In this document: in pieces, positions 11,826 to 22,860 of the stretch | How the letters are laid out: each line of letters begins with the position of its first letter | How positions within the stretch are numbered: the first letter of the stretch is position 1 | From: Gnetum montanum | Lineage: Eukaryota; Streptophyta; Gnetopsida; Gnetales; Gnetaceae | NCBI GenBank assembly: GCA_015680685.1 | Contig: MNCI01007578.1 | Location: forward strand, 483,313 to 547,312 | Length of the DNA stretch: 64,000 nt | Reading direction: 5' to 3' | Translations under genes and position numbers: made by a program | Notes under the pieces: model-generated | The model's input: only the letters and a program-made list of their open reading frames with translations | Database searches by the model: none | Told to the model about the DNA's origin: nothing

Positions 11826-12189
11826 AGTGGAGGAGAAGTATGTCAGTCGGTTCGTGCTGTTCATGTCGCAGCTGCTGGACTCACAGCGCAGCTACGAGGT
11901 GCTCAAGGAGCGCAGCGTTCTCATTGATAATCTGGGCGACAGCGAACGCGTGGTGCAGATGTGGAACAGCATGAGCATGTCGCGTTGGATCCCCGAGTGC
12001 GACGTGTTCGACAAAGCTACACGGGATCTGAACGTGCACCTGTCCAGCACCTTGGTGGGCTACTTTTTCGAGTTCTGGGAGCTCTATCTATCGCGGCCTT
12101 GGCTCATTCTTCTCGTCATCATCGGTGTCATCACCTTCACTGCCAGCATTTTGGGCGTCTGGAATCCCTTCGACAAGGAAAAGAAGTAG
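10300..12189 (+). CDS. DUF247-family plant membrane protein
   Basis: A 629-residue intronless reading frame. An in-frame TGA at 10258 precedes it, and the first ATG is at 10300. Further ATGs at 10327 and 10330 are possible starts. DUF247 landmarks in order: the opening CILTVPETF...YYPQMVSIGPFHYY (about residues 46-80), the HDAVFLLEFI box, LENQIPMMVLE, a segment reading SSRCVLWLPRVDVGIWTE followed by LRNLVAYEAC, and a C-terminal membrane span ILLVIIGVITFTASILGVW (about residues 600-620) with a short charged tail. It is longer than many family members because of inserts: an Ala/Ser/Gly run (10606-10650), TDGDAE-type repeats (about 11500-11560) and NGN repeats (about 11790-11822). DUF247 proteins are plant-specific and mostly of unknown biochemical function; some grass members act in self-incompatibility, which cannot be transferred here. 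The coding DNA is markedly more GC-rich than its surroundings. Confidence 0.92.
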
Positions 12190-12514
12190 GCACACCAGCT
12201 TTGCTTTGCTTTTGCTGCTTCAACCCCCTTCCACGTGCGTCGTCCTTCGTTTGGTATATGGCATCGCTGGTTTTTTGGTGTGCGAGGTGTGGTGTGTGTT
12301 GTGTTTTGAAATGTAATGCAGCAGCTGATGAGGGTGAATAATAATGGAAGAATCTCAGAGGTAGACATGTTGGCCGCACCGGAGGTTATGGATCCTACCT
12401 GAGTTCTTTCGCCCATGCATCTAAGTGCTTATCTATATCCCCCTTGTTTTTAATCTATATTTACTTTCTTCTTCTTTTTGCAATCTTTGAAGCAGAGAGA
12501 GTACCCTACTCTTT

Positions 12515-12520
12515 AATAAA
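12515..12520 (+). terminator. Possible polyadenylation signal of the DUF247 gene
   Basis: AATAAA lies about 325 bp after the stop codon, in the stretch where composition falls back to AT-rich. Other AATAA-like words occur nearer (about 12337), so the true site is uncertain. Confidence 0.35.
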
Positions 12521-12853
12521 GACTTGAAGTAGATGTGAAGGGATTTCTTTTAAATGTCTAATTTGGTTCCACGAATATTTATCCCTTGCTAGAGTTTTAT
12601 TTTCTTTATAATGTTCACATGATCTCTCAATATGATTAAATCATTTAAGATATCATTTGCATAGTTTATGTGCAATAGACATTATTCCAATCTTCTTTTA
12701 AAGTATATATCATGCAATGTATTTTTTTCTTGTAACATTTAGCATCTACTTAAGCATTCACTTTTGTTGTAATGATTTATCATTTACAATACTTTATTAT
12801 AATGCAATATTCAATACCATATAAAATGGCAAACCTAATCACTATTTTGTACA

Positions 12854-13080
12854 TGTTAGCCTAGTGATATGAGTCTTGGCCTAGTAACCCTAGGTCACAA
12901 GTCCAATTCTACTAGGTAGCACCAAGTTATAAACTTTTATAATTCTTGAGGTGTACCTATGTTTCCCTAGTGGTACAAGTCTTAACTTGGTAACCCTAGG
13001 TCACAAGTTCAGTTCTACTAGGCAACACTAAGTTATTAACTCCTCTAACTCATAGGGTGTACCTATGTTTTACTTATTTT
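12854..13080 (+). repeat. Tandem SINE-like pair (tRNA-like heads)
   Basis: Two head-to-tail copies of a unit that begins CTAGTGATATGAGTCTTGG / CTAGTGGTACAAGTCTTAAC, like a tRNA A box. It continues CCTAGGTCACAAGTTCAGTTC, like a weak B box, and ends GGTGTACCTATGTTT. After the second copy comes ACTTATTTTGGGTTTCAACA. Related copies occur at 30498-30655, 44840-44935, 45587-45735, 51289-51330 and 57058-57170 on either strand. I infer a tRNA-derived SINE family. Flanking duplications were not resolved. Confidence 0.5.
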
Positions 13081-13429
13081 GGGTTTCAACATCCCACACC
13101 CCTCACCCCTACTTCCCTACCCTCGAAGCATCTCCCCCCTCCCATGTACATGTTTTATTTTTTGGTTTGTTTAAGGGAAAGGCTATTAAGAGATATATTA
13201 GAAAAAGAAGCAAAAAATTACATCAAAGAGAACCTATAAATCAAGGGGCTTCCAAGATTTGTTCTTTCTCTTGGAAGGCAAGTTGTGTGAGATATTGGAG
13301 GTTCTCAATATTGGTGTGGCCACTAATGATTACATGAGTTTATGTGGACTAGCATGTCTAAAGAAAGGGCATTTTTGAGGCTTGCATTCAAAACTGCTTG
13401 AACTATCATCCACTTGCATATTAAGGCTC
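13081..13429. other. Unassigned DNA
   Basis: A C/T-rich stretch (CACCCCTCACCCC, about 13100-13145) is followed by DNA with no motif I can identify. Confidence 0.3.
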
Positions 13430-14512
13430 TAGCAGCATTTTTTGGATGTGGTTGTGGAGGTATTTCATCTTGCATTTGTGGAGGTGGCACTACAAGAAGG
13501 AAACTATGTAATGGCTAAGGATGTACATGAGGTCAATGTGAAGGTTAGGAGTGAGATTCACCTCGAGAAGTAGAGGACTTATGGTATTCCAATGGATAGT
13601 ACTAGTGGAAGGAGTGAGTTTGAGTAGCTACACCACTTGGAGAAGCAAGTTGTTGGACATAATATCCATAAGGATCTAACTACTTGTAATGATATTGATA
13701 TTGTTAAGGCACTAGTTGATGGGCTCCATCAAACTTGGGTAGAGAAGCACTCCTATGAGAACAAGACATTTTTAATTAGATGATAAAAATGTAGTGTGCT
13801 TTTAAATTTTGTTATAATAATTGTAAAATATGACTCGAAGGTTTATTCCAATGATTTTGAATGATTTTCACTAAATCCTAGATAGTGCACAAAACAACCA
13901 AAAGGTCCCTTGTAATGATGCTAATGATGAGTGGCGAGGTATCCTTATGCCCAACCATATGAGTCACTACGGCATTTACACACAATCTATTCAAATTCCA
14001 TGGACCTATAGTTCTCTAGTGCATTAGTTCCTTTAGGAAGTGAAATGGGCATTGAGAACATTTGTTATCTTCCCAACTACAGTTGTGAAGCTTAAGGGTA
14101 TGGTTTAAGTGTAATTGAGGTACATGATTTCTCTCATTTTATGTTTTATAAGTTTAATTGCCTACAACAAGAATGAAAAGGAAAGTAATTTAAGATCTAA
14201 TTCATTCACTACCTAGCTAGCCTAACGCAAGTACCCATCCCACTTTCCTAGACACATCCTGAACACATATAGTGCTACCAGGCTACCAAATGTTAAGCAT
14301 TGCTAAGTTACCAAGCACTATATGAATGCCCCAAGTGGTTGTGCTTGTGTTTAGTAACAACTGAAAATTAATTACTTAATTTAAAAGCATTAAAGTAAAG
14401 TGCATTAAAGTAAGATGCATTAAAGAAAACATTAATCTATTCTTAGTGCTACAAGGATTATCAAAAGGGTTCATTTTTATTCCCGTCACACTACTACACT
14501 CAGGTACATCAA

Positions 14513-15272
14513 TGATGAGTGACGAGGTACCCCTACACTCAACCATACGAAACGAGCGTAGCATGCACAATCCGGTCAAACTCCGTAGACTAAATGCCTA
14601 AACGCCCCATGGAACACTTGGGGTTAATCATTCGTTGTCTTCCCAGACTTACTTGTTGTTGTCACAGTGTATGGTTAAGTAAGTCCGAGGTATATGATTT
14701 TTATGGTCTTTTATGGTTTTTCTCCTATGCTATCAAGGTGAAGGGTTNNGACTAGCCATACACATTTGTAGATGCTCGTAATCAAGTCGTACTCATCCCG
14801 CGTTCTAGGAGATAAGGGTGAGAGAGACTAATCGCGATGAGTAGCCGATTCCTTGATTAGCTGTACACATTCGTCAATGCTCGTAATCAAGTCGTACTCA
14901 TGCTGCGCTAATGCAGGTAATAAATAACATGTAAGAAATAACAGGTAATAAACCTATTCCATGCACTGCAAGGTTTATCCACAAAGCTTGTCTTTATTGC
15001 TGTACGCAGCTTACGTTTAGGTACAAATCTACTCGAATAAAGATCCGTTCACTTGGGGACTCCTACTATGGGCACATGGAAAATATTCTATCTCTGGAGT
15101 GATCAAACTGCCAGAGTTTCCCTACTTTTAGCCTAGGATGAGAAATGAGGGGAGTGCTACCTCTTATTTATAGATTTGATGGTGGACTGCGATATCGCGT
15201 ACGGGATATCGTAGGGGACAACGCGATATCGCGACGGCCGCAATATCACGTATGCGATATCGCGTCTCATCA
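14513..15272 (-). repeat. Nested solo LTR (GATATC-type subfamily)
   Basis: It starts TGATGAGTGACGAGGTACC and ends GCGATATCGCGTCTCATCA, as the 17370-18180 and 26552-27358 LTRs do. It is flanked by ATCAA (14508-14512) and ATCAG (15273-15277), a 5-bp target duplication with one change. The interrupted host sequence is the ACATCAGTGTT stretch of another LTR, seen intact near 31885 and 43758. Length is 760 bp including two N at 14748-14749. It contains an internal duplication of a GCTCGTAATCAAGTCGTACT word (about 14775 and 14880) that the other copies lack. Confidence 0.85.
15165..15172 (-). promoter_or_regulatory. TATA-like box of the solo LTR
   Basis: TATTTATA on the + strand is TATAAATA on the - strand. 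The palindromic GATATC cluster follows at about 15187-15266 on its upstream side. Confidence 0.5.
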
Positions 15273-15553
15273 ATCAGTGTTTGAACAAAGATCCATATAC
15301 ATGTAGAATCCTACTGCAAGCACTTAGAAAATATTCTAACTCTAAAGAAAACAAATTACAAGAGCTTCACTACTCTGACTAAAAAACTATATCTATGGAA
15401 ATCATGAGCTTGAGCATTATATTTATAAGTTGATGTATATCCCATAACATCATATACTTGACATCGCATCTTAGATCCAACATCAAATACCTGAAATTCA
15501 GGCTCCAATGTCAAGTACTCGATGTCGGAGCAGATGAAAAATGGAATTCATCA

Positions 15554-16850
15554 ACAACATTCAAGGTTAAATAATGAATAACGTAGCAAATGAAATCAAT
15601 CCAAAATGGTGATAAATCTTCTTGCCTATAAGTGTTATTGTGCTTTGATAGAGGTGGTGAACCACTAAAAAAGCTTTAAATTGTCACCACTCTTTATCAC
15701 TCTATCTTGAAGATGATCAAGCCTATTTTAGAGAGATTGGTAGCTATGATCATTGTCTTAGTAGAGACACACACCTACACATCATCAAACTGAAAATTAT
15801 CATATTGTCAAGACACAATAGTCTAGAAAATCTAGCAAGTAGGGGAAAAATGAAGAAAAAGAAAGTAGCACACCTATTTGATGTCCTTTGAAAGTCAAGA
15901 AGTTGGGGACTTGTAGAGATCATTGTGGCTTGATAGTTCATGTCGTTGATAATCCCTTATATGCAAAGCATCCATAGCATAATTTTGTGTATCTTTTGAG
16001 AGCTAAAAGTTGGTCAAAGCCTAACCTACACATTTATAGGAGAAGCTTGTGGTGCATGCTAAAAAAACCTAACATTATTTTAACCAAAATTTCCACACCA
16101 CCTCAGTCCATACTGATAGGCCATGCAAATGACATTTCATGATACATCCTTTTAATGCAATCATCTAATAATGCTTCCATCCTATGTTTTTTCATGTGCT
16201 AAGAATGATGCTAGTAGCCTTGGCAAAACTACATGTAGGTGAGTGACCAATTCCACCTCCTAATAACACATAATACATCAAAAAGCTAGAGAGAACTTAT
16301 GACACTAGAGCTTGTCTTGTGTTAAAATGGCATTATGGATCATAAGCCATATCAAGAAGTAGACTTTGGGCCTATAATATAACCTCCCAAGTCCCATCCA
16401 ATCTTAATTCTAAAGGACTTATGAAAGAGACTTGAAATCCATTATTTATTCTTTATGGTGTTTAAAGTCAAACTAATAGTTGTATTTGAACCCAAGAGGT
16501 TGTGATGTCCAAAAGATAATGTGTCCTTCAAAATTGATCCTGAATAGTGACAAAAGTTATGATATGTAACATAAGCCAATTTCCACTAATGGCCCAATCA
16601 TTGCCTTAAGAATATGAGTCATTCTAACATGTCCTTACCACTTTTGGAAATTCTTCATGAATGAATTTGGACATTAATTATCTTGCCAAGGAGATTAGTA
16701 AGGGAAACCATACTTGTGCCAAATGATCATTGCCTTAAAGATTAAAGGAAGATCCATCCCTTTTTAATAATCTTTCATACCTTTGAAGGTCTTAATACTA
16801 CATCTCCCATATTATGATAAAAAGATGAAATGTAATAAATTCATGACTTG
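15554..16850. other. AT-rich DNA, possibly the 3' part of the L1 LINE
   Basis: No open frame of note. On the - strand it continues from the L1 reverse transcriptase at 16850-17369, so part of it may be the LINE's 3' end, but I could not identify a tail. Confidence 0.3.
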
Positions 16851-17369
16851 TTAATTTATAACCACACCTCCCAAGCCAGCTTGGTAGCTAGGATGAGGGC
16901 TTAAGCCTCAAAGTCACAAAGGTTACATCCTTAGCTTGAATATTGGCTATTGCTTTCTTTTAGATAATTAGGCATAATCTTCAACGTTCCTTCAATTTGG
17001 ATCAAAGAAAATGATAAACTATATGATGAATTTGAATAATCTAGTAAGTTGGAGAGGAAATGATCATAGCATTGTAAATAGGGACGCTAAAAAAGATAGA
17101 TTTTTCCAAGGTTACTTTTCTACCTAAAAAGAGAAAATACCTTTCTAAGATACTAATAATTTTTTGTAATTTAGATAGGACATTATTCCAACAAGCCTAT
17201 AGCTTTCTCTCCACAAACAAGGATTGTCCAAGTTAGATTGTGGGAGGAGATATAGTTGAACATCCAAATAGTTGAGCAATATGATGCAAGGAATTTATCA
17301 AATATCCAACCTAAAAGGGTTTTTTTTCTTTTAATTAACCTTAAGATTCATAGAAAGGGCAAAGCCTTC
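16850..17369 (-). pseudogene. L1-type LINE, RT C-terminal part (left half of a split element)
   Basis: The - strand at about 17060-17150 reads LGRKVTLEKSIFFSVPIYNA, the thumb segment of plant L1 RT (usual form AGRVTLIKSVLSSIPIY). A poorly kept segment near 16880-16950 (FEA-AL---TKLA) might be the RNase H-like end. The frame runs into the gypsy element at 17370 and its upstream part lies at 27359-27450. Stops occur in all frames. Confidence 0.6.
17365..17369. repeat. Target-site duplication CCTTC, left copy
   Basis: CCTTC directly precedes the left LTR and recurs at 27359-27363 directly after the right LTR. Confidence 0.85.
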
Positions 17370-18180
17370 TGATGAGTGGCAAGGTACCCCTACACTCAAC
17401 CATACGAATACGAGCGTTACACACATGATCCGGTCGAACTCCGTAGACTAAGTGCCTACATGCCTTATGGAACACTTAAGGTTAATCATTCATTGTCTTC
17501 CCAGACTTACTTGTATTTGTCACGGTTGTATGGTTAAGTAAGTTTGAGGTATATGATTTTTATGTCTTTTATGTTTTATCTCCTATGCTGATAAGGTGAA
17601 GGGTGAAGAGACTAATTAACTAACTTTAACTAACTAACTAAGCCTTAATTAAACTAACATCAGCATCCATTCCCACTTACCATTCACACCTTGAACCAAT
17701 GCAACCTTGGTTACCAAATGCTATTCGTTACTGGGATCACCAAGCATAATGCCCGTGCTCGAAGCGGTCATACTGAATGCACTTAACTATGAGAAAAGGG
17801 TTGAGAGAGATTTAATCACTAATAAAGCATTTAAACAATAAAAAGTAAATAAAAATAAATAAAATCCTATTTAGCCTATTCCATGCACTACAAGGTTTAT
17901 CCAAGAAATTCGTCTTTATTTCCATACACAAACTTGTGTTTAGGTACAATATTTGCTCGAATAAAGATCCATTCACTTTGGAGCTCCTACTATGGGCACA
18001 TGGAAATTATTCTATCTCTGGAGAGGTAAAACTGCCAAAGTTTCGCTATGGTCTAGGCCTAGAATAAGAAACAAGGGAGAGCTGCCTCTTATTTATATAT
18101 TTGACGGTGCACTACGATATCGCGTACGCGATATCACAGGGGATGCAATATCGTGGCCCATGCAATATCACGTCCCATCA
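17370..18180 (-). repeat. 3' LTR of the 17370-27358 element
   Basis: 811 bp, TGATGAGTGGCAAGG...CACGTCCCATCA. A reversed TATA box lies in CTTATTTATATA near 18090. The end holds CGATATCGCGTACGCGATATC and further GATATC-like words. It pairs with 26552-27358 along its whole length apart from the U3 motif array, where the two differ in arrangement. Confidence 0.92.
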
Positions 18181-18194
18181 TACCCCATGACTAA
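18181..18194 (-). other. Polypurine tract next to the 3' LTR
   Basis: On the - strand the bases TTAGTCATGGGGTA abut the LTR start TGATGGG. A purine-rich GGGG tract next to the 3' LTR primes plus-strand synthesis in LTR retroelements. The matching site in the 31317-44069 element is GTCATGGGGGTA. Confidence 0.65.
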
Positions 18195-20190
18195 ATAAAA
18201 ACTCATCCTTGAGTTCCTTACAAAATATTGGGAAGGTATGGGATTATTGATTGAATCAAACTAATGGTGAATGGGATGACATGTGAACGTATCATCATTA
18301 CAAGACAAGACAAAACTGGTGTTCATGACAACAAGAGTGAACACCTTATACATGTGACATCAGGCCTTATTTGGTAGCTGAGAGAGAAGAGAGAGAGAGA
18401 GAAGTTTTGCTACTGCCAACGCCAAGATTGCACCTTTCGTTGTCCATCCGTAAGTGCACCATCGGTCTTTCTCCTTGCATAGCTGCTTCCAACACGGCTC
18501 CATTCCATGTGTTCCCTCCAGATCCAATCCATTTTTGTATGATTGCCATTTGCACACACAACACAATCTTTATATTAGTAAGGGTAAATGAATCATAATG
18601 CAATTGATACCTTGCTTCGGTGAAAGGTCCATTGGCTGAGTTGTGGTATGGCTGATACGGATCTAGAGATATCATAGTGGTGACTACCGAAGGTGTAGGG
18701 GTTAGGAGAAAATCGAAAAAATTTGGGTTCGGACCCCCATGACTAAGAGCGAACCTCTGGTAGCAATAGAATGGAGAAAGAATAAAGAACAAGAAAGATG
18801 GAGAAAAAGAGACAACTATAACATCGGTGAAATGGATGTCAAGATGGAATGAACAAAGTAAAGTGGATTGCAAAAATGTTAAGGGAAAGAATTTAACTAG
18901 TGCACCAAATAGGAATGTCAGTGGGTCCTTCCCAAAGCAGGCTCATGCCTTTAATGCCCTGACAAACCCACATTCAAAGAGTCTGTAGGCTCTGGGTATG
19001 TCATTTGGAACAAGAGTTAAAGTCTTAACTGCAAGAATTTACCAAAAAGAAAAAAATGCATCAACCAAAATATACACTAATGATACAACCAACAATGAGG
19101 TGAACAATGGAGAGAAGGATGGAGAGAAGAGAATGGAATGGAATCCCAAGAATAAGGTGGTGTACAGCCCCTTGTGTATTTCATGGTTAATGTGACTTAG
19201 CAGATCCCATTCCAAGTTTGACCTCAAACAAACCACATCCAGTGACTTCGCATTAATGCATTCGGCCAATCCATCCTCTTGAAGTAACAAGAATTCCTTC
19301 ACCCAAGAGGCACCACCATTCTGATGAAATAAGGAGGAGAGAATGGGAAGCGAGAAGGGCCTTAGTTAGAGGAAACATTTTTATTTTAGTTCCATAACCA
19401 GTGCTTGTAGCCCAAATGATTATTTCATCTAAGGGGTGTGCTTCAAATTCTCACTTCTTTTTTTTTTGTTTTTTTTATGTGTTTATATGTGAGAACCACA
19501 CCATGCAAAGATGTTGTTATTTTTATTTGCTTAGCTTCCCGATAATTGAGTAACGTCGAAATGGTAAGAAAACTCAAGAAGAAAACNNNNNNNNNNNNNN
19601 NNNNNNNNNNNNNNNNNNNNNNNNNNNNNNNNNNNNNNNNNNNNNNNNNNNNNNNNNNNNNNNNNNNNNNNNNNNNNNNNNNNNNNNNNNNNNNNNNNNN
19701 NNNNNACACAAATGCATCAAGTTCCCTTGAAGTCACACCCTTTTCAATCCTAGAGTCCTTCCTTAGTTTGAGAAATGCCCAGTCACCGATTCATTAGAGT
19801 TCTTATTATTGAAAAAGGGACTATACATTTCCAAGCCAAGAGAGACCATAGAAATTTGTGGATGTATGGATGAAGTGGATTCATTGCCTGTCATATCAAA
19901 AGAACCATACCTTAGTATCATCATCGTAACTTAAAGGTAAAAACCAAACATTAGCAATCAATAGAAGCACAGTTCATACCATCATTAAGAACACTTATTG
20001 GGTGACAAACTTACAAGATTGATAACACACACACACACACAAGAAATGAAAAAGTATAAAAGATGTTGTAAAACAAAAACAAAAACAAAAAAAGTTAAAG
20101 AAATTTGTAAAACAAAAATGTGCAAAACAAAAACGTGTACAACAAAAACTTAAAAAGAACTGAGGGCCTTGATTTATTAGCACAAGTGGC
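18195..20190 (-). other. Long non-coding 3' region of the element
   Basis: About 2 kb between integrase and PPT with no convincing gene. A 168-codon open frame at 18367-18873 (-) lacks homologues in the two sister copies. The block at 19389-19450 (ACCAGTGCTTGTAGCCCA, then CTAAGGGGTGTGCTT) is conserved in both sisters. A (CA)n tract lies at 20026-20042, AAAACAAAAA-rich repeats at about 20050-20150 and N bases at 19587-19705. Confidence 0.6.
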
Positions 20191-20207
20191 CATCTCCCCC
20201 ATGACTG
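20191..20207 (-). other. Second PPT-like purine tract just after integrase
   Basis: On the - strand it reads CAGTCATGGGGGAGATG. The first part is nearly identical to the tract that abuts the 3' LTR (GTCATGGGG). Equivalent tracts are at 34071-34088 and 2783-2800 in the sister copies. Confidence 0.5.
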
Positions 20208-20446
20208 AATGGAAAGGGAGAGATCCAAAATAAGGAGCGTTGTTTTCTGCTATCAGAGGTGTAATTTGCACTAGCTGTTTTTGGTTCATGGAAAGGTTTG
20301 GTTTGTTGCACATTGACCAGTAACTTCTTATCAGGGGTTTCAGGCTTGTATATTTTCATGGATCCCGAGGGAAAGGTCGTATGGATAATGTAGGGTCCTT
20401 CCCACAATGTTTGAAATTTTGTATGTTGTGGTACATGCGCAGGGTT

Positions 20447-21475
20447 CTAGTAAAGGACCTTGTCTCCTGGTTGGTACTTAACCCTTCGAATTTTTAAGTC
20501 ATGATGTTGTTTTTTATGTGCCTTGTGTATCTCATTTGATGACAGGGCAACCAATCGATTCTTGTCTAGCACATTTAGAGATTCCAATCTTTGTTTTTGT
20601 GCTAAATCAAGGTCAAGGTGGAGGTCACATGTCATGGACAATGTACGGAGCTCAATTTGAATTGGAAGTTTTGGGAGTTTTCCATACACCAACTCATAGG
20701 GAGAGTAGCCTGTAGGGAGTTTCCAAATGGAGCGGTATGCCCAGAGAGCATCATTTAGTTTCGTGCTCCAATCTCGCCTAAATTTGCTAATTGTTCTCAT
20801 TAATATTCTCATAATCTCCCAATTAGTGACCTCGGCTTGGCCATTAGCTTGGGGGTGATAAGGTGTGGTCAATTTATGTTCAACCCTTAAGTGTTGCATT
20901 AACTTGCAAAAGGTTGCACCCGTAAAATGTGTTCCATTATTAGAGATGAGTGCACGCAGCATGCCAAACCTATTTACGATTTGTTGTTGTACAAATCGTG
21001 CAGCTGTAGATGATGTGCAATCTGTTACAGCAACTGCTTCAGCCCATTTGGTTAAATAGTCAATAGCAACAATGATATAAGCTTTCCCATTGGACATCGA
21101 TGTAATAGGCCCCATAAAATCTATTCCCCAAATGTCAAAGGGTTCCAAGGGTTGAATCCATTGTTGCGGATCCTCCATTCTTCTAGTCATTCCACCATCC
21201 CATTGACAGTGCTCACAGGAATAGACAAATTGATGGACATCCCGAAATAGCATTGGCCAGTAATATCCTACAAGCAAGATCTTAATGGTTGTTCGTCTCC
21301 CTGCATAGTGGCCCCCATAGGGACCCTCATGAGCATCCTGGAGAACTTTTAATTGATCCTCATTGGGCACACACCATCGAACCAAGCCATCAGGATAGAA
21401 TTTATAGAGTTGTCCCTTGATTTCTATGAAGTATTTGGTTTTGTGAAGAAACCGTTGCTTCTTTCTAAAGTCCAA
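20447..21475 (-). pseudogene. Integrase of the OTA gypsy element, catalytic Asp lost
   Basis: A 342-codon open frame with the zinc-binding HHCC domain (HEGPYGGHYAG then SCEHCQWDG, about residues 49-95), then the catalytic core with WGIDFMGPI (first Asp) and ALISNNGTHF, where the second catalytic Asp is Asn, then a PYHPQANGQAEV segment carrying the Glu region. It ends with a basic segment and PGDKVLY; no chromodomain follows. Integrase joins the DNA copy to the chromosome. The frame is open here, but upstream stops in pol and the Asp-to-Asn change argue that it is inactive. Confidence 0.85.
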
Positions 21476-21487
21476 CCCCTGTGGTGT

Positions 21488-22057
21488 TTAGTGGGAAAGG
21501 AGATAAGTAAGAATGCTACTATACCAGTTTGTTCCTATGGGTTGGTTACTCACTACACCAGCAAAGAGGGTTTCTTCATGAAAATGATCAGATATGGCAT
21601 ATTCATCCTCTTTGTTGTCCCAACGCAACCGAGATAAATGATCGACAACTATGTTCTCGGTGCCCTTTCGATCTACTATTGTTAAATTGAACTCTTGAAG
21701 GATTACCAACCAACGTATAATACGAGGGCTAACCATTGGCTTGTTCATAAGGAACCTAATTGCACTATGATCTGTATGAATGTACACTTTGTAGCCCAAC
21801 ACATAGTGCCTAAATTTGTCTAGTGCAAACACTACAGCCATTAACTCCTTTTCGGTAGTTGTGTAGTTGATTTGTGCACCAACAATATTCTTACTTGCAC
21901 AGTGAATGTAATAAGGGCATTTTTGTTCATCTAACTATGTTAGTACGGCTCCTAAGGCATAATTAGATGTGTCAGTCATTATATGAAATGGTCTAGACCA
22001 GTCGGGGGCTTGTAGAATAGGGGTTTCCACAAGCCTTTGTTTTAGAGTTTGGAATGC
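21488..22057 (-). pseudogene. RNase H domain of the gypsy pol
   Basis: Readable at 21841-21488: MAVVFALDKFRHYVLGYK, HTDHSAIRFLM, the RIIRWLVILQEF segment and the ending VDHLSRL. Upstream, to 22057, the connecting piece is broken by TGA at about 22056 (an RECE-stop-AF junction, CGA to TGA) and by a TAG at about 21940. It removes RNA from the RNA:DNA hybrid. Between RT and integrase the order is as in all Ty3/gypsy elements. Confidence 0.8.
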
Positions 22058-22860
22058 TCATTCACATTCCCTGGTCCATTTGAAGGGTGCATCTTTCTTC
22101 GTTAATTCTATCAATGGTTTGGAAATCTTGGAGAAGTTCTCAATGAATCTCCTGTAGTAGCCAGTGTATCCAAGGAATGACCGAATATCTTTGACCATTT
22201 TTGGTTGTTGAGTGATTCCTTGGATAACCTTAACTTTTTCCGGGTCTACCTCTATTCCTGATTGCAAAGTCTTATGCCCCAATACTACACCCTCTTGAAC
22301 CATCAAATGGCTTTTCTACCATTTGAGCTTTAGATTGGTTTCAACACATCGTTTCAGCACTTGCTCTAACCGGTCTAGGGCTTGATCAAAGCTTGTCCCA
22401 TAAGTGGAGAAGTCATCCATAAATACTTCCACTCTATTTCCTATCTGTTGTTGAAATATGCTTAGGACTAAATGTTGGAACGTGGCGAGGGCATTGCACA
22501 AGCCAAATGGCATTTGCTTATATGCGAATGTTCCTATGGGACTGGTGAACATTGTTTTGGCTTGACCTTCTGGTGCTATTCATATTTGATTATATCCACT
22601 ATACCCATCCAAAAAACTATAATAGCGATGCCCCGCTATAGTGTCCAAAACTTGGTTGAAGAACGGCAACAAAAAATGATCTTTGAATGTTGCCATGTTC
22701 AGTAGCCTAAAATCTATACATACCCTCCATTTGCCTCCCTTCTTAGGCATGATTACTAGAGGACTAACCCATTCACTATCAGCAATGGGATATATGAACC
22801 CAACCTTGAGGAGTTGTTTTATCTCTTCTTTTACTACTTGTTTCAATTTCGGGTTCAATC
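22058..22860 (-). pseudogene. Reverse transcriptase of the gypsy pol
   Basis: In shifting frames: EEIKQLLKVGFIYPIADSEW, PKKGGKWRVCIDFRLLNM, FLDGYSGYNQI, SPIGTFAYKQMPFGLCNA, the catalytic FMDD within VEVFMDDFSTYG (about 22412-22423), GVVLGHK and SFLGYTGYYRRFI. The MDDFSTYG and VLGH forms are those of Athila/Tat elements. The frame changes near 22580 and 22310 show stops or indels. Confidence 0.88.

Larger units (their letters stand above)
13430..15553 (-). mobile_element. 5' end of a truncated OTA gypsy element: LTR plus a scrap of gag
   Basis: The LTR (13924-15553, including a nested insertion) begins TGATGAGTGGCGAGGTATCC and ends ATTCATCA. The DNA to its left matches the primer-binding region and start of gag of the 31317-44069 element: GATAGTGCACAAAACAACCAAAAGG, then a degraded PBS. 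A later piece around 13655-13690 resembles a gag/linker stretch of the same element, with the DNA between missing. The rest of the element is gone, so this is a deletion derivative. Confidence 0.65.
13924..15553 (-). repeat. LTR of OTA gypsy (TGACGTCA-type subfamily), split by a nested solo LTR
   Basis: With the 14513-15272 insertion and its duplicated target removed it is about 865 bp, in line with the 823 and 879 bp LTRs at 31317-32139 and 43191-44069. It shares their internal words and ends TGATGAG...ATTCATCA. A reversed TATA box (ATATTTATAAG) lies near 15420. The U3 end has CATACTTGACATCG and ACTCGATGTCGGAG, decayed counterparts of the ACGTC repeats of its relatives. Confidence 0.75.

Noticed and set aside
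14748-14749. Two N bases in the solo LTR, as a possible structural break
   Set aside because: LTR sequence continues on both sides; ordinary assembly ambiguity.
18367-18873. 168-codon - strand frame in the element's 3' region, a candidate env-like gene
   Set aside because: No signal peptide or membrane pattern typical of env, and the frame is not kept in the two sister copies.
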